33,272 nt of DNA from Candidatus Nitrotoga sp. M5 (GCF_927904885.1 NZ_CAKMNW010000082.1:1-33272); one strand, 5' to 3'. Positions 7,803 to 16,011 are shown, counted from the first letter of the stretch. Program-made: numbers and translations. Notes: generated from the sequence alone by a model not told the origin.

Positions 7803-8012
7803 GTTGAGTTCTCGCTTTCTTCAGGATACAGTGCAGGCCATTTTGTTGGCGATATTTTACCCCAAATGATCATTCAACGCTTCGCCAGACTGCAAGGGGA
7901 GCTATTTTTTTGCTGCGTGATCCTATCTGTGCGGGGATAGAATTTATGGTCAGATTGAACCATGTCCAAGGCATGGTGGTTGTCTATATACGGGTATCGT
8001 GATTCATTTTTT

Positions 8013-8681
8013 ATGACGCAATTATTATTGAATATCGCTCCGGACTGGCTGCCCACGTTAAGTAATTTCGTACCGGGCCGTAACGTTGAATTGATCTCGG
8101 CATTGCAACATGCATTGGCAGGCACTTCGAATGAGCGGTGTTTTTACATATGGGGCGAGGTGGGCTGTGGTAAAAGCCATCTCATGCAGGCAATAGTGGC
8201 GCAGGCACGCTCGATGGGACAGTCCGCAGTTTTTGCTCAGGGAACTGTGCCGGATATGGTTACAGTGATCGCAGTGGATGATGTTGAGGTGCTGGATGAT
8301 GCAGCCCAGATTGCGCTCTTCGTCCTTTATAATAGGGTACGCGAAAGTGGTGGCATTTTGCTGGTAAGCGGTGCAGCTGTGCCGGCTCATTTGACCTTGC
8401 GCGACGACCTGCGTACTCGATTGGGCTGGGGATTAGTGTATCAGGTGCATGCGCTGAATGATGCAGAAAAGATGCAGGCATTGGAGCAGCATGGACAAGC
8501 GCGCGGCTTCATTCTACCGCGCGAGGTAACTAAATATCTGTTGCGTCATGGGCGGCGTGATATGCCTGCGCTGCTCGGGTTGCTGGATGCCCTGGATGCG
8601 CAGTGTTTGCGATTACAGCGTGTGCCCTCGGTGCCATTGCTTAAAGAAGTGATGCAAATTTTTAACCAGGAGTCTGTGTGA
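8013..8681 (+). CDS. hda: DnaA-related initiation regulator Hda
   Basis: This is a 222-residue DnaA-family AAA+ protein without a DNA-binding domain IV. The ATG at 8013 gives MTQLLLNIAPD, whose QLLLNI matches the N-terminal sliding-clamp-binding motif of Hda (QL-x-L-x-L type). The frame extends upstream to 7962, but that would bury the motif. Walker A is GEVGCGKS (48-55) and Walker B is VIAVDD (85-90); a Sensor/arginine region follows in the C-terminal half. Hda with the DNA-loaded clamp stimulates ATP hydrolysis by DnaA and so prevents re-initiation. It overlaps the next gene by 4 bp (GTGA). The purM(-)/hda(+) divergent pair is conserved in betaproteobacteria, to my knowledge. Confidence 0.9.
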   Translation: MTQLLLNIAPDWLPTLSNFVPGRNVELISALQHALAGTSNERCFYIWGEVGCGKSHLMQAIVAQARSMGQSAVFAQGTVPDMVTVIAVDDVEVLDDAAQIALFVLYNRVRESGGILLVSGAAVPAHLTLRDDLRTRLGWGLVYQVHALNDAEKMQALEQHGQARGFILPREVTKYLLRHGRRDMPALLGLLDALDAQCLRLQRVPSVPLLKEVMQIFNQESV

Positions 8682-9340
8682 ACCTTGCGCTATTTGATTT
8701 AGATAACACCTTGCTGAATGGTGACAGTGATTTCGAGTGGGCTCAGTTTCTCATCGAAAAGGGCGTGCTCGATCGCGAACTATTCGAGGCGAAAAACTTA
8801 AATTTTTATGAGCAATATAAAGCGGGTACGCTTGATATTTTTGAATTCCTCGATTTTCAGTTAAAACCTTTGTCGCGTCATTCGCGCAAAGTTTTAAATG
8901 GCTGGCGTGACGAATTCATGCAGCACAAGGTGCGCGGCATGATAACTGACCTTGCGCAATCGTTAGTGGCAAAGCACCGTGCGGCGGGGGACGTGTGTAT
9001 TATCATTACTGCCACTAATAGTTTTGTGACCTCGCCGATTGCGAAGGAATTCGGCGTGAAACATCTGATTGCAACCGACCCGGAAGAAAAGGACGGTGAG
9101 TTTACTGGGTGTGTGGCTGGTGTGCCATGCTTCCGCGAAGGAAAAATTACCCGGTTGGAAGACTGGTTGGCGCAACGAGAGTGGGCGTGGGATAGTTTTG
9201 CCGATAGTTTTTTTTACAGTGATTCGTTAAATGACCTCCCATTGCTGAAGAAAGTGAATAATCCGATAGCTGTCGATCCGGATGCAACATTACGAAAGCA
9301 TGCAGAACAGCATGGCTGGCGTATTATTACGTTGCGTTGA
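8678..9340 (+). CDS. HAD-superfamily IB phosphatase (SerB-like)
   Basis: The 220-residue protein has HAD motif I, FDLDNTLL (nucleophile Asp7, acid/base Asp9), motif II IITATNSF (Thr near 111), a motif III lysine in FREGKITRLEDW and motif IV YSDSLNDLPLL (acidic Asp residues). A helical cap lies between motifs I and II, as in the subclass IB phosphatases related to phosphoserine phosphatase. The substrate cannot be read from sequence; relatives are variously annotated as phosphoserine or histidinol-phosphate phosphatases. The GTG start overlaps the hda stop by 4 bp, so the two are coupled in translation. Confidence 0.85.
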   Translation: MNLALFDLDNTLLNGDSDFEWAQFLIEKGVLDRELFEAKNLNFYEQYKAGTLDIFEFLDFQLKPLSRHSRKVLNGWRDEFMQHKVRGMITDLAQSLVAKHRAAGDVCIIITATNSFVTSPIAKEFGVKHLIATDPEEKDGEFTGCVAGVPCFREGKITRLEDWLAQREWAWDSFADSFFYSDSLNDLPLLKKVNNPIAVDPDATLRKHAEQHGWRIITLR

Positions 9341-9367
9341 TGGCTGGTGTAAGTCTGAAAAATTATC

Positions 9368-9373
9368 TATAAT
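9368..9373 (+). promoter_or_regulatory. Candidate -10 box (TATAAT) upstream of the ABC transporter operon
   Basis: A consensus TATAAT at 9368-9373 lies just after the HAD gene. No good -35 box was seen at 17 bp, so this is only suggestive. It would start a leader RNA near 9380 that runs into the terminator at 9493-9516. Confidence 0.35.
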
Positions 9374-9379
9374 CAGTAT

Positions 9380-9516
9380 TTTGCGTGATATTCAGGGAGC
9401 ACATTATTTGACTTTATGAGAAGATTGATTACGTTCTCCGCACGCGTTTATGCAGGGCAACAGAGTTAACTGATCAATGCTGCCTGAAATAGCGCACGTC
9501 AAATCGTGCGTTTTTT
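9380..9516 (+). ncRNA. Candidate structured leader / attenuator or small RNA
   Basis: Between a TATAAT box and an intrinsic terminator lies about 135 nt of potentially folded RNA. GAGAA pairs with TTCTC (in GAGAAGATTGATTACGTTCTC), and CAGG-CA pairs with TG-CCTG just before the terminator. The terminator ends 24 bp before the permease ATG, the layout of a riboswitch or attenuator. I checked for cobalamin-riboswitch boxes and did not find them. It could simply be the HAD-gene terminator or an independent small RNA. Confidence 0.35.
9493..9516 (+). terminator. Intrinsic terminator before the ABC permease gene
   Basis: CGCACG (9493-9498) and CGTGCG (9505-9510) form a 6-bp GC-rich stem with a TCAAAT loop, followed immediately by six T residues (9511-9516). 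It lies 152 bp after the HAD stop and only 24 bp before the permease start. Confidence 0.8.
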
Positions 9517-9540
9517 ATTGATCGCTGACACTAAAAAATA

Positions 9541-10506
9541 ATGTCCCCACGACTCCTTTTCCCCCTGCTGTTATGCACAGTTCCAATGAGTATAGGCTTT
9601 GGCCTGATGAACGGGTCATTGCCACTTACACCGATTGAGGTGTGGCACGCTTTGTTGGGCAATAACGATGACACTGCTACCACGGTGTTGTGGCAGTTGC
9701 GTTTGCCGCGTGTACTGGCAGCATTTGTTTGTGGCGGGTTGCTGGCTTTGTCCGGAGTACTGCTACAGGCATTGTTGCGTAATCCACTGGCAGATCCTTA
9801 TATCCTCGGTATTTCTGGTGGCGCTGCAGTGGGTGCGCTGGCTGCAATGTTGCTTGGCGCTGGTTTGGCTACCACTCAATTATCTTCGTTTACGGGCGCA
9901 TCACTGGCTATAGTCGCGGTGTTTGGTTTGGGTTTTCGACACGGCGAACGAAACATTTACCGCCTGTTGCTTACTGGCGTGGTGGTTTCTGCCGGTTGTG
10001 GTGCACTGATCAGTCTGCTGTTGACATTGGCGCAGGGTGAGGAGGTGAAGGGCATGTTGTTCTGGTTGATGGGAGATTTGTCCCGTTCGCAAGGCTTGCC
10101 ATTTGCCTGGCTTGTGCTACTGGTAGTAGGGTTGTGCGCCACGGTATTTTCTGGCGGGCTGGATGTGCTGGCGGGTGGGCTGGACAAGGCTGCGGCACTG
10201 GGGGTGGCAGTTGGTCGCTGGCAGGCAGGATTATATTTCGCTGCTGCTGTGCTTACGGTAACGGCGCTGCAACTCGGCGGTAGCATCGGTTTCGTCGGCT
10301 TGATGATACCGCATGCCATTCGCCTCATTGGTGTCAGCGCACACCGCTGGCTCATTCCATTGTCGGCATTATTGGGCGGCAGCTTTTTGGTGTTAGCCGA
10401 TACTTTGGCACGCACATTGTGGTCGCCCCTGCAATTTCCTGTGGGTGTATTCACTGCGTTGCTTGGCGTGCCGGTTTTGCTGTGGTTATTGAGCCGGCGA
10501 AGTTGA
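9541..10506 (+). CDS. FecCD/BtuC-type ABC transporter permease
   Basis: This is a very hydrophobic 321-residue protein of the FecCD family, the permeases for iron-siderophore, heme or cobalamin import. Family marks are LRLPRVLAAFVCGGLLALSG, QALLRNPLADPYILGISGG, MLFWLMGDLSR and GFVGLMIPHAIRL near the C-terminus (the loop that contacts the ATPase). Nine to ten membrane segments can be seen, as in BtuC. A cognate ATPase gene follows, but no periplasmic binding protein or TonB receptor lies in the window, so the substrate is uncertain; cobalamin (BtuC) is a fair guess. The pair interrupts what is otherwise an hda-HAD-pcnB-folK run. A dispersed repeat begins at its stop codon. Confidence 0.85.
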   Translation: MSPRLLFPLLLCTVPMSIGFGLMNGSLPLTPIEVWHALLGNNDDTATTVLWQLRLPRVLAAFVCGGLLALSGVLLQALLRNPLADPYILGISGGAAVGALAAMLLGAGLATTQLSSFTGASLAIVAVFGLGFRHGERNIYRLLLTGVVVSAGCGALISLLLTLAQGEEVKGMLFWLMGDLSRSQGLPFAWLVLLVVGLCATVFSGGLDVLAGGLDKAAALGVAVGRWQAGLYFAAAVLTVTALQLGGSIGFVGLMIPHAIRLIGVSAHRWLIPLSALLGGSFLVLADTLARTLWSPLQFPVGVFTALLGVPVLLWLLSRRS

Positions 10507-10686
10507 GGACGCCTCATGATATCCAATGCTGCGAGCAGCTGCTTAGCAGCTTGCCTGCTTACTTCGTTGTGTCACAGTACTGTGTTACTCAAAAAAATTA
10601 TCGCTTACATATTAATTCTATGCTGCGCTCAAATTTTTTACTCGCGCTTTGTCTGGTTTGGAAATCTAATTTTTAAAGGTGCCTTT
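10505..10686. repeat. Dispersed non-coding element, copy A (about 182 bp)
   Basis: The copy runs from GAGGACGCCTC (10505-10515), which overlaps the permease stop, to AAAGGTGCCTTT (10675-10686), in the start region of the ATPase gene. It aligns along its length with 23010-23191; shared blocks include TACTCAAAAAAATTATCG, TTACATAT and TTTTTACTCG. The ends are short near-palindromes with AT-rich flanks that form imperfect inverted termini (AGGxxxCCT then TTTAAAAA). It encodes no protein and resembles a MITE or REP-type element. Confidence 0.75.
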
Positions 10687-11470
10687 GTTGCAAGCATTTA
10701 ATAACCTGGTTTTGGAAGCGCGTAAACTCACAGTAGTGATAGGTGGCAAAATGGTATGCCGTGAACTTGACATGACGATTCGCCCAGGCGAATGTTGGGG
10801 CGTGTTAGGGCAGAACGGGGTGGGTAAGACCACCTTGCTGCGCACGTTGGCCGGCTTGCATAAGCCACAAACAGGCATGGTGAGTTTGAATGATGTAGCA
10901 CTGGCCGACCACGCTCGGCGCAACCTCGCGCAGCATCTTGGGGTGTTGCTGCAAAGTGAAGGCGGTGAGTTCTGGGGGAATGTTCAGGAATATGTATTAT
11001 TGGGCCGCTTTCCCCATCGTGCCTCGTTGTTTGGTTATAGCGTACAGGATGAAGCGCTAGCACAGCAGGCTTTGGCGCAGATGGAATTGGAAAGGCTGTC
11101 ACAACAACCATACAATACATTGTCTGGCGGTGAACGGCAGCGTGCTGCAATTGCTCAGGCGTTGACACAGCGAGCACAGTGTTATTTGCTGGATGAGCCA
11201 TTACAGCATCTTGACTTGCGCCATCAGGCACAGTCGATGCAAGTGTTCAGTCGGTTGAAGGAGAAAGGTTGCGCACTTATGATGGTGCTGCATGACACGC
11301 TATGGGCGCAACGTTGCTGCGATCATGTGCTGATGCTGTTTGCTGATGGTCATGCGTTACATGGTCCAGCGCAAGAGTTGCTGACGCGCGTTCACTTGGA
11401 GGCGCTGTATCAGTGCCCGTTACGCGAGCTGTGTGTGGAGGGGGAGCGCTGGTTTGTTGCGGGTGTATAA
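10679..11470 (+). CDS. ABC transporter ATP-binding protein (BtuD/FecE-type)
   Basis: A full ABC ATPase: Walker A GQNGVGKT, Q-loop GVLLQSEGG, signature LSGGERQR, Walker B CYLLDEP with D-loop HLDLR, and switch His in VLHD. It partners the upstream permease to import a metal chelate, possibly cobalamin. The start is unusual: no ATG lies near the conserved N-terminus (VLEARKLTV). The outermost start is GTG at 10679, but the only ribosome-binding site, AAAGG at 10675-10679, overlaps it; TTG codons at 10685 and 10688 are better spaced (5 and 8 nt). That AAAGG is the terminal sequence of a dispersed repeat, so the repeat appears to provide the translation start region. No gene for a binding protein follows. 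Confidence 0.9.
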   Translation: MPLLQAFNNLVLEARKLTVVIGGKMVCRELDMTIRPGECWGVLGQNGVGKTTLLRTLAGLHKPQTGMVSLNDVALADHARRNLAQHLGVLLQSEGGEFWGNVQEYVLLGRFPHRASLFGYSVQDEALAQQALAQMELERLSQQPYNTLSGGERQRAAIAQALTQRAQCYLLDEPLQHLDLRHQAQSMQVFSRLKEKGCALMMVLHDTLWAQRCCDHVLMLFADGHALHGPAQELLTRVHLEALYQCPLRELCVEGERWFVAGV

Positions 11471-11529
11471 TCCGCACTCCTGATTTTGTCGCGAGTTTGT
11501 TGCGGCACTATCTGTCACAGTAGAAAACG

Positions 11530-12870
11530 ATGATAAAAAAACTACTCAAACGCATGTTCGGAAAATCTGTCCGCACTCGGATAGAAGGGAAATGTCACAT
11601 TATACCTTTTGATGTGCATGGCGTTAGTCGCGATGGCATTAGTCCCGCTGCACGCAAGGTGACTGATGGTCTGCAGGTGGCAGGCTACAAAGCTTTTGTC
11701 GTGGGGGGGGCGGTGCGTGATTTACTAATTAATCGCCACCCCAAAGATTTCGATGTTGCAACTGACGCCACACCGGAAGAAGTGCGCCGCGTATTTCGTC
11801 GTTCACGCATAATCGGACGGCGCTTCCGATTGGTACATGTCTTGTTTGGCGAGGAAACTGTGGAGACTTCCACTTTTCGCTGCAAGATAGGGAGTGAAGA
11901 CGCAGAAACTGATGAGCATGGGCGATTGTTGCGTGACAATGAATTTGGCGATCAGGAGCAGGATGCGGCGCGACGCGATTTTACCGCCAACGCGTTATTT
12001 TATGATCCGTCGAGTCAGGAAATTTACGATTACCACAATGGTTATGCTGACATCTGCGCTAATACCCTGCGCATGATCGGTGATCCTGCCGTGCGTTACC
12101 GCGAAGATCCAGTGCGCATGCTACGTGCGGTACGCTTGTCGGCTAAGCTGGGCATGGAGCTGGAGGCTGCTACCGCCGCACCCATCACAAAAATGAAAGA
12201 ATTGCTTGGTAACGTACCTCAGGCCCGTTTGCTGGATGAGATGCTCAAGCTATTGTTATCGGGCCATGCATTGGAATGCATTAAAAAACTACGATCTATG
12301 GATTTACACCATGGACTTTTGCCGATGCTGGATGTGATACTGGAACAGCCTTTGGGTGAAAAGTTCGTCATGCTGGCTTTGCAGAATACCGATCAGCGTA
12401 TCCATGATGAGAAATCTGTATCGGTTGCGTTTCTGTTCGCCGCGCTATTGTGGCACGATGTGCTGTCTGCCTGGAAAATGCATCAGGATGCTGGCGAGCG
12501 CCCCGTCGTAGCGCTACATGCAGCGATGGACGAGGTGCTCAGCAGGCAGCGGGCGCAGCTCGCTATCCCGCGACGTTATGATGCGGTCATGAAGGATATG
12601 TGGTTATTACAACCTCGTTTCGGGCAGCGCGGTGGGCAGCGGCCATATCGCTTGTTGTCTCAGCCGCACTTTCGAGCTGCTTATGATTTTTTACTGCTTC
12701 GTTGTGAAAGTGGCGAGCTTGATTCGCAACTGGGATTGTGGTGGGACGAATTTCAGGATGCCTCGGAAGAGCGTCGCGCTGATATGTTATTGCCTGGCGA
12801 AGTAGTCAAAAAGCGCCGTCGACGCAAAAAATCGAGTGCCACCGTAAAAGCGGAATTGCCTGTCAAATGA
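11530..12870 (+). CDS. pcnB: Poly(A) polymerase I
   Basis: The 446-residue protein belongs to the class II nucleotidyltransferases. The catalytic head is present: FVVGGAVRDLL (56-66), then KDFDVATDATP with metal-binding Asp73 and Asp75, RRSRIIGRRFRLVHV, and a third acidic patch around FRCKIGSEDAE. ARRDFTANALFYD and YREDPVRMLRAVRLSAKLG are the RNA/ATP-binding blocks shared with CCA-adding enzymes. The longer length, basic N-terminus (KKLLKRMFGKSVRTR) and basic C-terminal tail (KKRRRRKKSS) favour PcnB over a tRNA nucleotidyltransferase. It polyadenylates RNA 3' ends and promotes decay. It starts about 60 bp after the ABC ATPase stop, so cotranscription is possible. Confidence 0.92.
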   Translation: MIKKLLKRMFGKSVRTRIEGKCHIIPFDVHGVSRDGISPAARKVTDGLQVAGYKAFVVGGAVRDLLINRHPKDFDVATDATPEEVRRVFRRSRIIGRRFRLVHVLFGEETVETSTFRCKIGSEDAETDEHGRLLRDNEFGDQEQDAARRDFTANALFYDPSSQEIYDYHNGYADICANTLRMIGDPAVRYREDPVRMLRAVRLSAKLGMELEAATAAPITKMKELLGNVPQARLLDEMLKLLLSGHALECIKKLRSMDLHHGLLPMLDVILEQPLGEKFVMLALQNTDQRIHDEKSVSVAFLFAALLWHDVLSAWKMHQDAGERPVVALHAAMDEVLSRQRAQLAIPRRYDAVMKDMWLLQPRFGQRGGQRPYRLLSQPHFRAAYDFLLLRCESGELDSQLGLWWDEFQDASEERRADMLLPGEVVKKRRRRKKSSATVKAELPVK

Positions 12871-12940
12871 TGAGTATCAAGGAAGCCTGTATTTGCGGAT
12901 GGGAAAGTAAACAGTACACGTCATTTAGCCTGCCGACTTT

Positions 12941-12949
12941 TGTTAAAAT
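12941..12949 (+). promoter_or_regulatory. Candidate extended -10 promoter for folK and downstream genes
   Basis: TGTTAAAAT at 12941-12949 resembles an extended -10 element (TG-n-TAAAAT) about 60 bp before the folK ATG. There is no clear -35 box. It lies in the 138-bp gap after pcnB, the only sizeable gap before the tightly packed folK-kinase-panB run. Confidence 0.35.
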
Positions 12950-13008
12950 GCGATGGAAATCGCTTCACTGCATACAGCCTGCTGAAATCGTTTAATGGAC
13001 ATTTAAGA

Positions 13009-13506
13009 ATGAATTCCAAACATACGGCTTTCATTGGCTTGGGCAGTAATTTGGACAGCCCGTGCGATCAGGTGTTACACGCTTTGCGAGCGTTAGCCAG
13101 TTTGCCACATACCCGAGTATTGGCAAGTTCTTCGTTCTATCGGAGTGCGCCATTAGGCTACCTCGAACAGCCAGACTTCATTAATGCGGTAGCCCAATTG
13201 GAAACTGCATTGAGCCCTCGTGCTTTGCTGGATGCGCTTCTTGGACTGGAGCGCGAGTGTGGTCGCACGCGAGAATTTTGTAACGCACCGCGAACGCTGG
13301 ATTTGGACGTGCTGTTGTATGATGATTTGCGTCATCATGAGCCCAGCCTGACCATTCCTCATCCGCAGATGCATCTGCGTGCATTTGTATTGTGCCCCTT
13401 ACTGGAAATTGCACCGAATTGTGTTATTCCTGGCGTAGGTACGGTGGCAGAAGCATTGCTAGGTTGTAAACATCAGCAATTGGAGCGGATAGTAAATGCT
13501 GTTTAA
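13009..13506 (+). CDS. folK: 2-amino-4-hydroxy-6-hydroxymethyldihydropteridine pyrophosphokinase
   Basis: HPPK transfers pyrophosphate from ATP to hydroxymethyl-dihydropterin in folate synthesis. The 165-residue protein shows AFIGLGSNL at the N-terminus, SSFYRSAPLGYLEQPDFINAV (the substrate-loop motif), LERECGRTRE and the metal-binding PRTLDLDVLLYDD, followed by PHPQMHLRAFVLCPLLEIAP. The ATG at 13009 gives MNSKHTAFIGLGSN, matching the family start; the frame also extends upstream to 12940 without homology-like sequence. It overlaps the next gene by 11 bp. Confidence 0.95.
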   Translation: MNSKHTAFIGLGSNLDSPCDQVLHALRALASLPHTRVLASSSFYRSAPLGYLEQPDFINAVAQLETALSPRALLDALLGLERECGRTREFCNAPRTLDLDVLLYDDLRHHEPSLTIPHPQMHLRAFVLCPLLEIAPNCVIPGVGTVAEALLGCKHQQLERIVNAV

Positions 13507-14137
13507 TAAGTACCGTTACGTAGTGGTCGAGGGGCCGATCGGGGTGGGTAAAACCAGCTTGGCGCGCCGTCTTGCTGAACATTATGAAGTGACTGCGCTG
13601 TTGGAAAAACCCGAAGAAAATCCTTTTTTGGCGCGATTTTATGAAGATCCTGCGCGCCACGCGTTATCTACTCAATTGTTTTTCTTGTTTCAGCGTATTG
13701 ATGAGGTACGTCATTTAGCGCAGCTGGATTTATTTAGTAACAGTACCGTGGCGGATTATTTGTTCGACAAAGATGTACTGTTTGCTCGCTTAAATCTTAG
13801 CGATGATGAATTTGCGCTATACCAGAATATCTACCACAGTCTGGCATTGCAAGCGCCTGCACCGGACTTGGTGATTTACTTGCAAGCCTCGTCGGAAGCT
13901 CTGATTGAGCGCGTGCGCAGGCGTGCCATTTCTTACGAACGGCAGATTACTGATACTTACCTGACGCGTTTGGCACAGGCTTATAGCGATTTTTTTTATC
14001 ATTACGACACAGCCCCAGTATTTATCGTGAATAGTGAGAATTTGAATTTTGTGGATAGTGACGAAGATTTCGCTTTACTGTTGCAGCGTATCGAAGGGAT
14101 GCGCGGACAGCGTGAATTCTTTAGTAAAGGGGCATGA
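13496..14137 (+). CDS. Deoxynucleoside kinase (dNK/dGK family)
   Basis: The 213-residue P-loop kinase has GPIGVGKT at 13-20, [18 protein letters not shown] (acidic substrate-binding region, with the Glu after the first strand), [17 protein letters not shown] and the arginine-rich lid [12 protein letters not shown]. These are marks of the deoxynucleoside kinase family, which phosphorylates deoxyadenosine, deoxyguanosine or deoxycytidine for salvage. The specificity cannot be given. It overlaps folK by 11 bp and its TGA overlaps the ATG of panB (ATGA), so the three genes are translationally coupled. The folK-kinase-panB order recurs in betaproteobacteria, to my knowledge. Confidence 0.88.
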   Translation: MLFNKYRYVVVEGPIGVGKTSLARRLAEHYEVTALLEKPEENPFLARFYEDPARHALSTQLFFLFQRIDEVRHLAQLDLFSNSTVADYLFDKDVLFARLNLSDDEFALYQNIYHSLALQAPAPDLVIYLQASSEALIERVRRRAISYERQITDTYLTRLAQAYSDFFYHYDTAPVFIVNSENLNFVDSDEDFALLLQRIEGMRGQREFFSKGA

Positions 14138-14928
14138 TGCGAACGACATTGAGGTCATTACAGATGTTATGTGACAAAGGCGAAAAAATCGCTGCATTGA
14201 CCTGTTATGACGCCAGCTTCGCGGCGCTGCTCGAGGCAGGCGGGGTGGATATACTGCTGGTGGGTGACTCACTCGGCATGGTATTGCAAGGGCATGAGAC
14301 TACCCTGCCAGTGACTTTGGACGAAATGGTTTACCACACAGCTAGTGTGGCGCGTGGGTCGAAACAGGCGTTCATAATCTCCGATTTGCCTTTCGGCACC
14401 TTTCAGGTCAGCCCGGAAAAAACATTTGAAAATGCAGCGCGCCTGATGGCAGTAGGCGCACAGATGATTAAGCTCGAAGGTGGAGCGTCGATGGCTGAAA
14501 CTATTTCTTTTCTTGCTGAGCGTGGCATTCCAGTATGTGCCCATATTGGGCTTACGCCGCAGTCGGTGCACCAGATGGGAGGTTACCGTGTGCAGGGCAA
14601 GAATGATGCCGACGCTCAGCGTTTGTTGCAAGATGCAATTATAGTCGAGCAGGCTGGGGCTGGACTGGTGGTATTGGAGGCTATGCCAGCGTCGCTGGCT
14701 GCAGAAATTACTGCCAATATTTCTATTCCCACCATAGGCATAGGCGCTGGCACGGCTTGTTCCGGCCAAGTGCTGGTATTGCACGACATGCTGGATATTT
14801 ATCCAGGCAAAAAAGCGCGCTTTGTGAAGAATTATATGCTGGGTGCGCAAGGCATTGCCGACGGAGTTGCGCGTTTTGTAATTGAGGTGAAATCCGGCGC
14901 TTTTCCCAGTGCAGAACACAGCTTTTGA
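14134..14928 (+). CDS. panB: 3-methyl-2-oxobutanoate hydroxymethyltransferase
   Basis: PanB adds a hydroxymethyl group from 5,10-methylene-THF to ketoisovalerate, the first step to pantoate. The 264-residue protein has [25 protein letters not shown] (metal-binding Asp), ISDLPFG (second Asp), KLEGG (Glu), [18 protein letters not shown] and IPTIGIGAG. It is full length. The ATGATG start overlaps the preceding stop. It depends on a folate cofactor whose pathway gene folK lies two genes upstream, and panC follows after 22-28 bp. Confidence 0.96.
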   Translation: MMRTTLRSLQMLCDKGEKIAALTCYDASFAALLEAGGVDILLVGDSLGMVLQGHETTLPVTLDEMVYHTASVARGSKQAFIISDLPFGTFQVSPEKTFENAARLMAVGAQMIKLEGGASMAETISFLAERGIPVCAHIGLTPQSVHQMGGYRVQGKNDADAQRLLQDAIIVEQAGAGLVVLEAMPASLAAEITANISIPTIGIGAGTACSGQVLVLHDMLDIYPGKKARFVKNYMLGAQGIADGVARFVIEVKSGAFPSAEHSF

Positions 14929-14956
14929 AGAAGAAATTATTTTTTAAAGGATGTCG

Positions 14957-15793
14957 ATGCGAGTGATTTACACCATTGCCGAACTCCGCGAAAGTTTGCG
15001 AGGTATAACCGGCATTGCTTTGGTGCCAACCATGGGTAATTTGCACCAGGGGCATCTTGATCTGGTTCAAATTGCACGCCAGCAAGGACAGTTTGTGGTG
15101 GTAAGTATATTTGTCAATCCGCTACAATTTGGCGTGAATGAAGATTATTCCACATACCCGCGGGCACTGGAGCAGGATTGTAAAATGCTGGAACAGTGCG
15201 GGGTGGATGTGGTATTTGCGCCGAATGAGTGTGAATTATATCCTCAGCCACAGCAAGTCGCAGTAGAGTTACCGCCCATCGCTAATGAGTTATGTGGCGC
15301 TTCTCGTCCCGGCCATTTTCGCGGCGCGGCGACGGTGGTGTTGAAGCTATTCAACATTGTGCAGCCACACATTGCGGTATTTGGCAAAAAGGATTATCAG
15401 CAGTTGTATTTAATGCGCCTAATGACGGCACAATTGAATCTGCCTGTAGAGATTAACGGTGGCGACACTGTGCGTGCATCGGACGGCCTCGCGCTGAGTT
15501 CGCGCAATCAGTATTTGAACGTTGCAGAACGAACGGAAGCGACTTTTCTATATCAAACCCTTGTTGGAATTCGCTTGGCTATCATTGACGGCGCAACGGA
15601 TTATTTAACACTGGAACAGCAAGCTATAGATGTGCTTACCGCGCGTGGTTGGCAGGTCGATTATGTGGCGATACGCGCACAAGCCAACCTGGCTGAGCCA
15701 ATAGCGTGCGAGTGTAAGCTGGTGATATTGGCTGCAGCTTGGCAGGGGAAGACCCGGCTTATAGATAATCTGGAGGTATTTAAAGATAGGTGA
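14957..15793 (+). CDS. panC: Pantothenate synthetase (pantoate-beta-alanine ligase)
   Basis: PanC joins pantoate and beta-alanine through a pantoyl-adenylate. The protein has the nucleotidyltransferase HxGH motif as MGNLHQGH (26-33), IFVNPLQF, the pantoate-binding RPGHFRGAATVVLKLFN, FGKKDYQQL and the KMSKS-like ALSSRNQYL. ATG codons occur at 14951 and 14957; AAAGG immediately abuts the first, so the second, six bases on, is better spaced and gives MRVIYTIAEL (279 residues). It follows panB closely and is cotranscribed with it. The C-terminal dimer domain is complete. Confidence 0.95.
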   Translation: MRVIYTIAELRESLRGITGIALVPTMGNLHQGHLDLVQIARQQGQFVVVSIFVNPLQFGVNEDYSTYPRALEQDCKMLEQCGVDVVFAPNECELYPQPQQVAVELPPIANELCGASRPGHFRGAATVVLKLFNIVQPHIAVFGKKDYQQLYLMRLMTAQLNLPVEINGGDTVRASDGLALSSRNQYLNVAERTEATFLYQTLVGIRLAIIDGATDYLTLEQQAIDVLTARGWQVDYVAIRAQANLAEPIACECKLVILAAAWQGKTRLIDNLEVFKDR

Positions 15794-15947
15794 TTCAAGG
15801 ATGAGGAAATAGCTGTTGCTTCGTTTTGGGGTGCTGGCGGGTACAGATTAAGATAAGCCACAATCGAAGTCCCGTAATAAATTTGAGTACAACGAATAAT
15901 TTAATACATAAATAAAAGAACATCTTGGGTGGCGCAGTATCGGGACG

Positions 15948-15972
15948 TAATTTGGATTTATAGAGGCGTCCT
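15948..15972 (+). repeat. Solo terminus of the dispersed non-coding element
   Basis: AATTTGGATTTATAGAGGCG plus TCCTT matches the right end of copy B (ACTTGGGTTTTTAGAGGCG, TCCTCT at 23168-23191). The rest of the 182-bp element is not recognisable upstream, so this is a remnant end in the panC-panD gap. It overlaps the -35 box of the panD promoter. Confidence 0.55.
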
Positions 15973-15980
15973 TATATAAT
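15952..15980 (+). promoter_or_regulatory. Sigma70-type promoter for panD
   Basis: TTGGAT (15952-15957), a 17-bp spacer and a perfect TATAAT (15975-15980) lie 31 bp before the panD ATG. This is the best-matched promoter in the window. Its -35 and most of its spacer come from the repeat terminus described at 15948-15972. Confidence 0.7.
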
Positions 15981-16011
15981 GCCTGCCCTTGTTCTCCCGA
16001 AGGGGGTCGCA

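Noticed and set aside
7962..8012. Longer N-terminus for Hda
   Set aside because: The clamp-binding motif must lie at the extreme N-terminus, which favours the ATG at 8013.
9380..9516. Cobalamin riboswitch upstream of a BtuC-like gene
   Set aside because: The conserved boxes of that riboswitch class (for example GCCACTG) were not found; only a generic leader with a terminator is supported.
15979..16011. Longer N-terminus for PanD
   Set aside because: It would include promoter-proximal sequence and shift the Gly-Ser cleavage site from its usual position 24-25; the ATG at 16012 has a strong ribosome-binding site.
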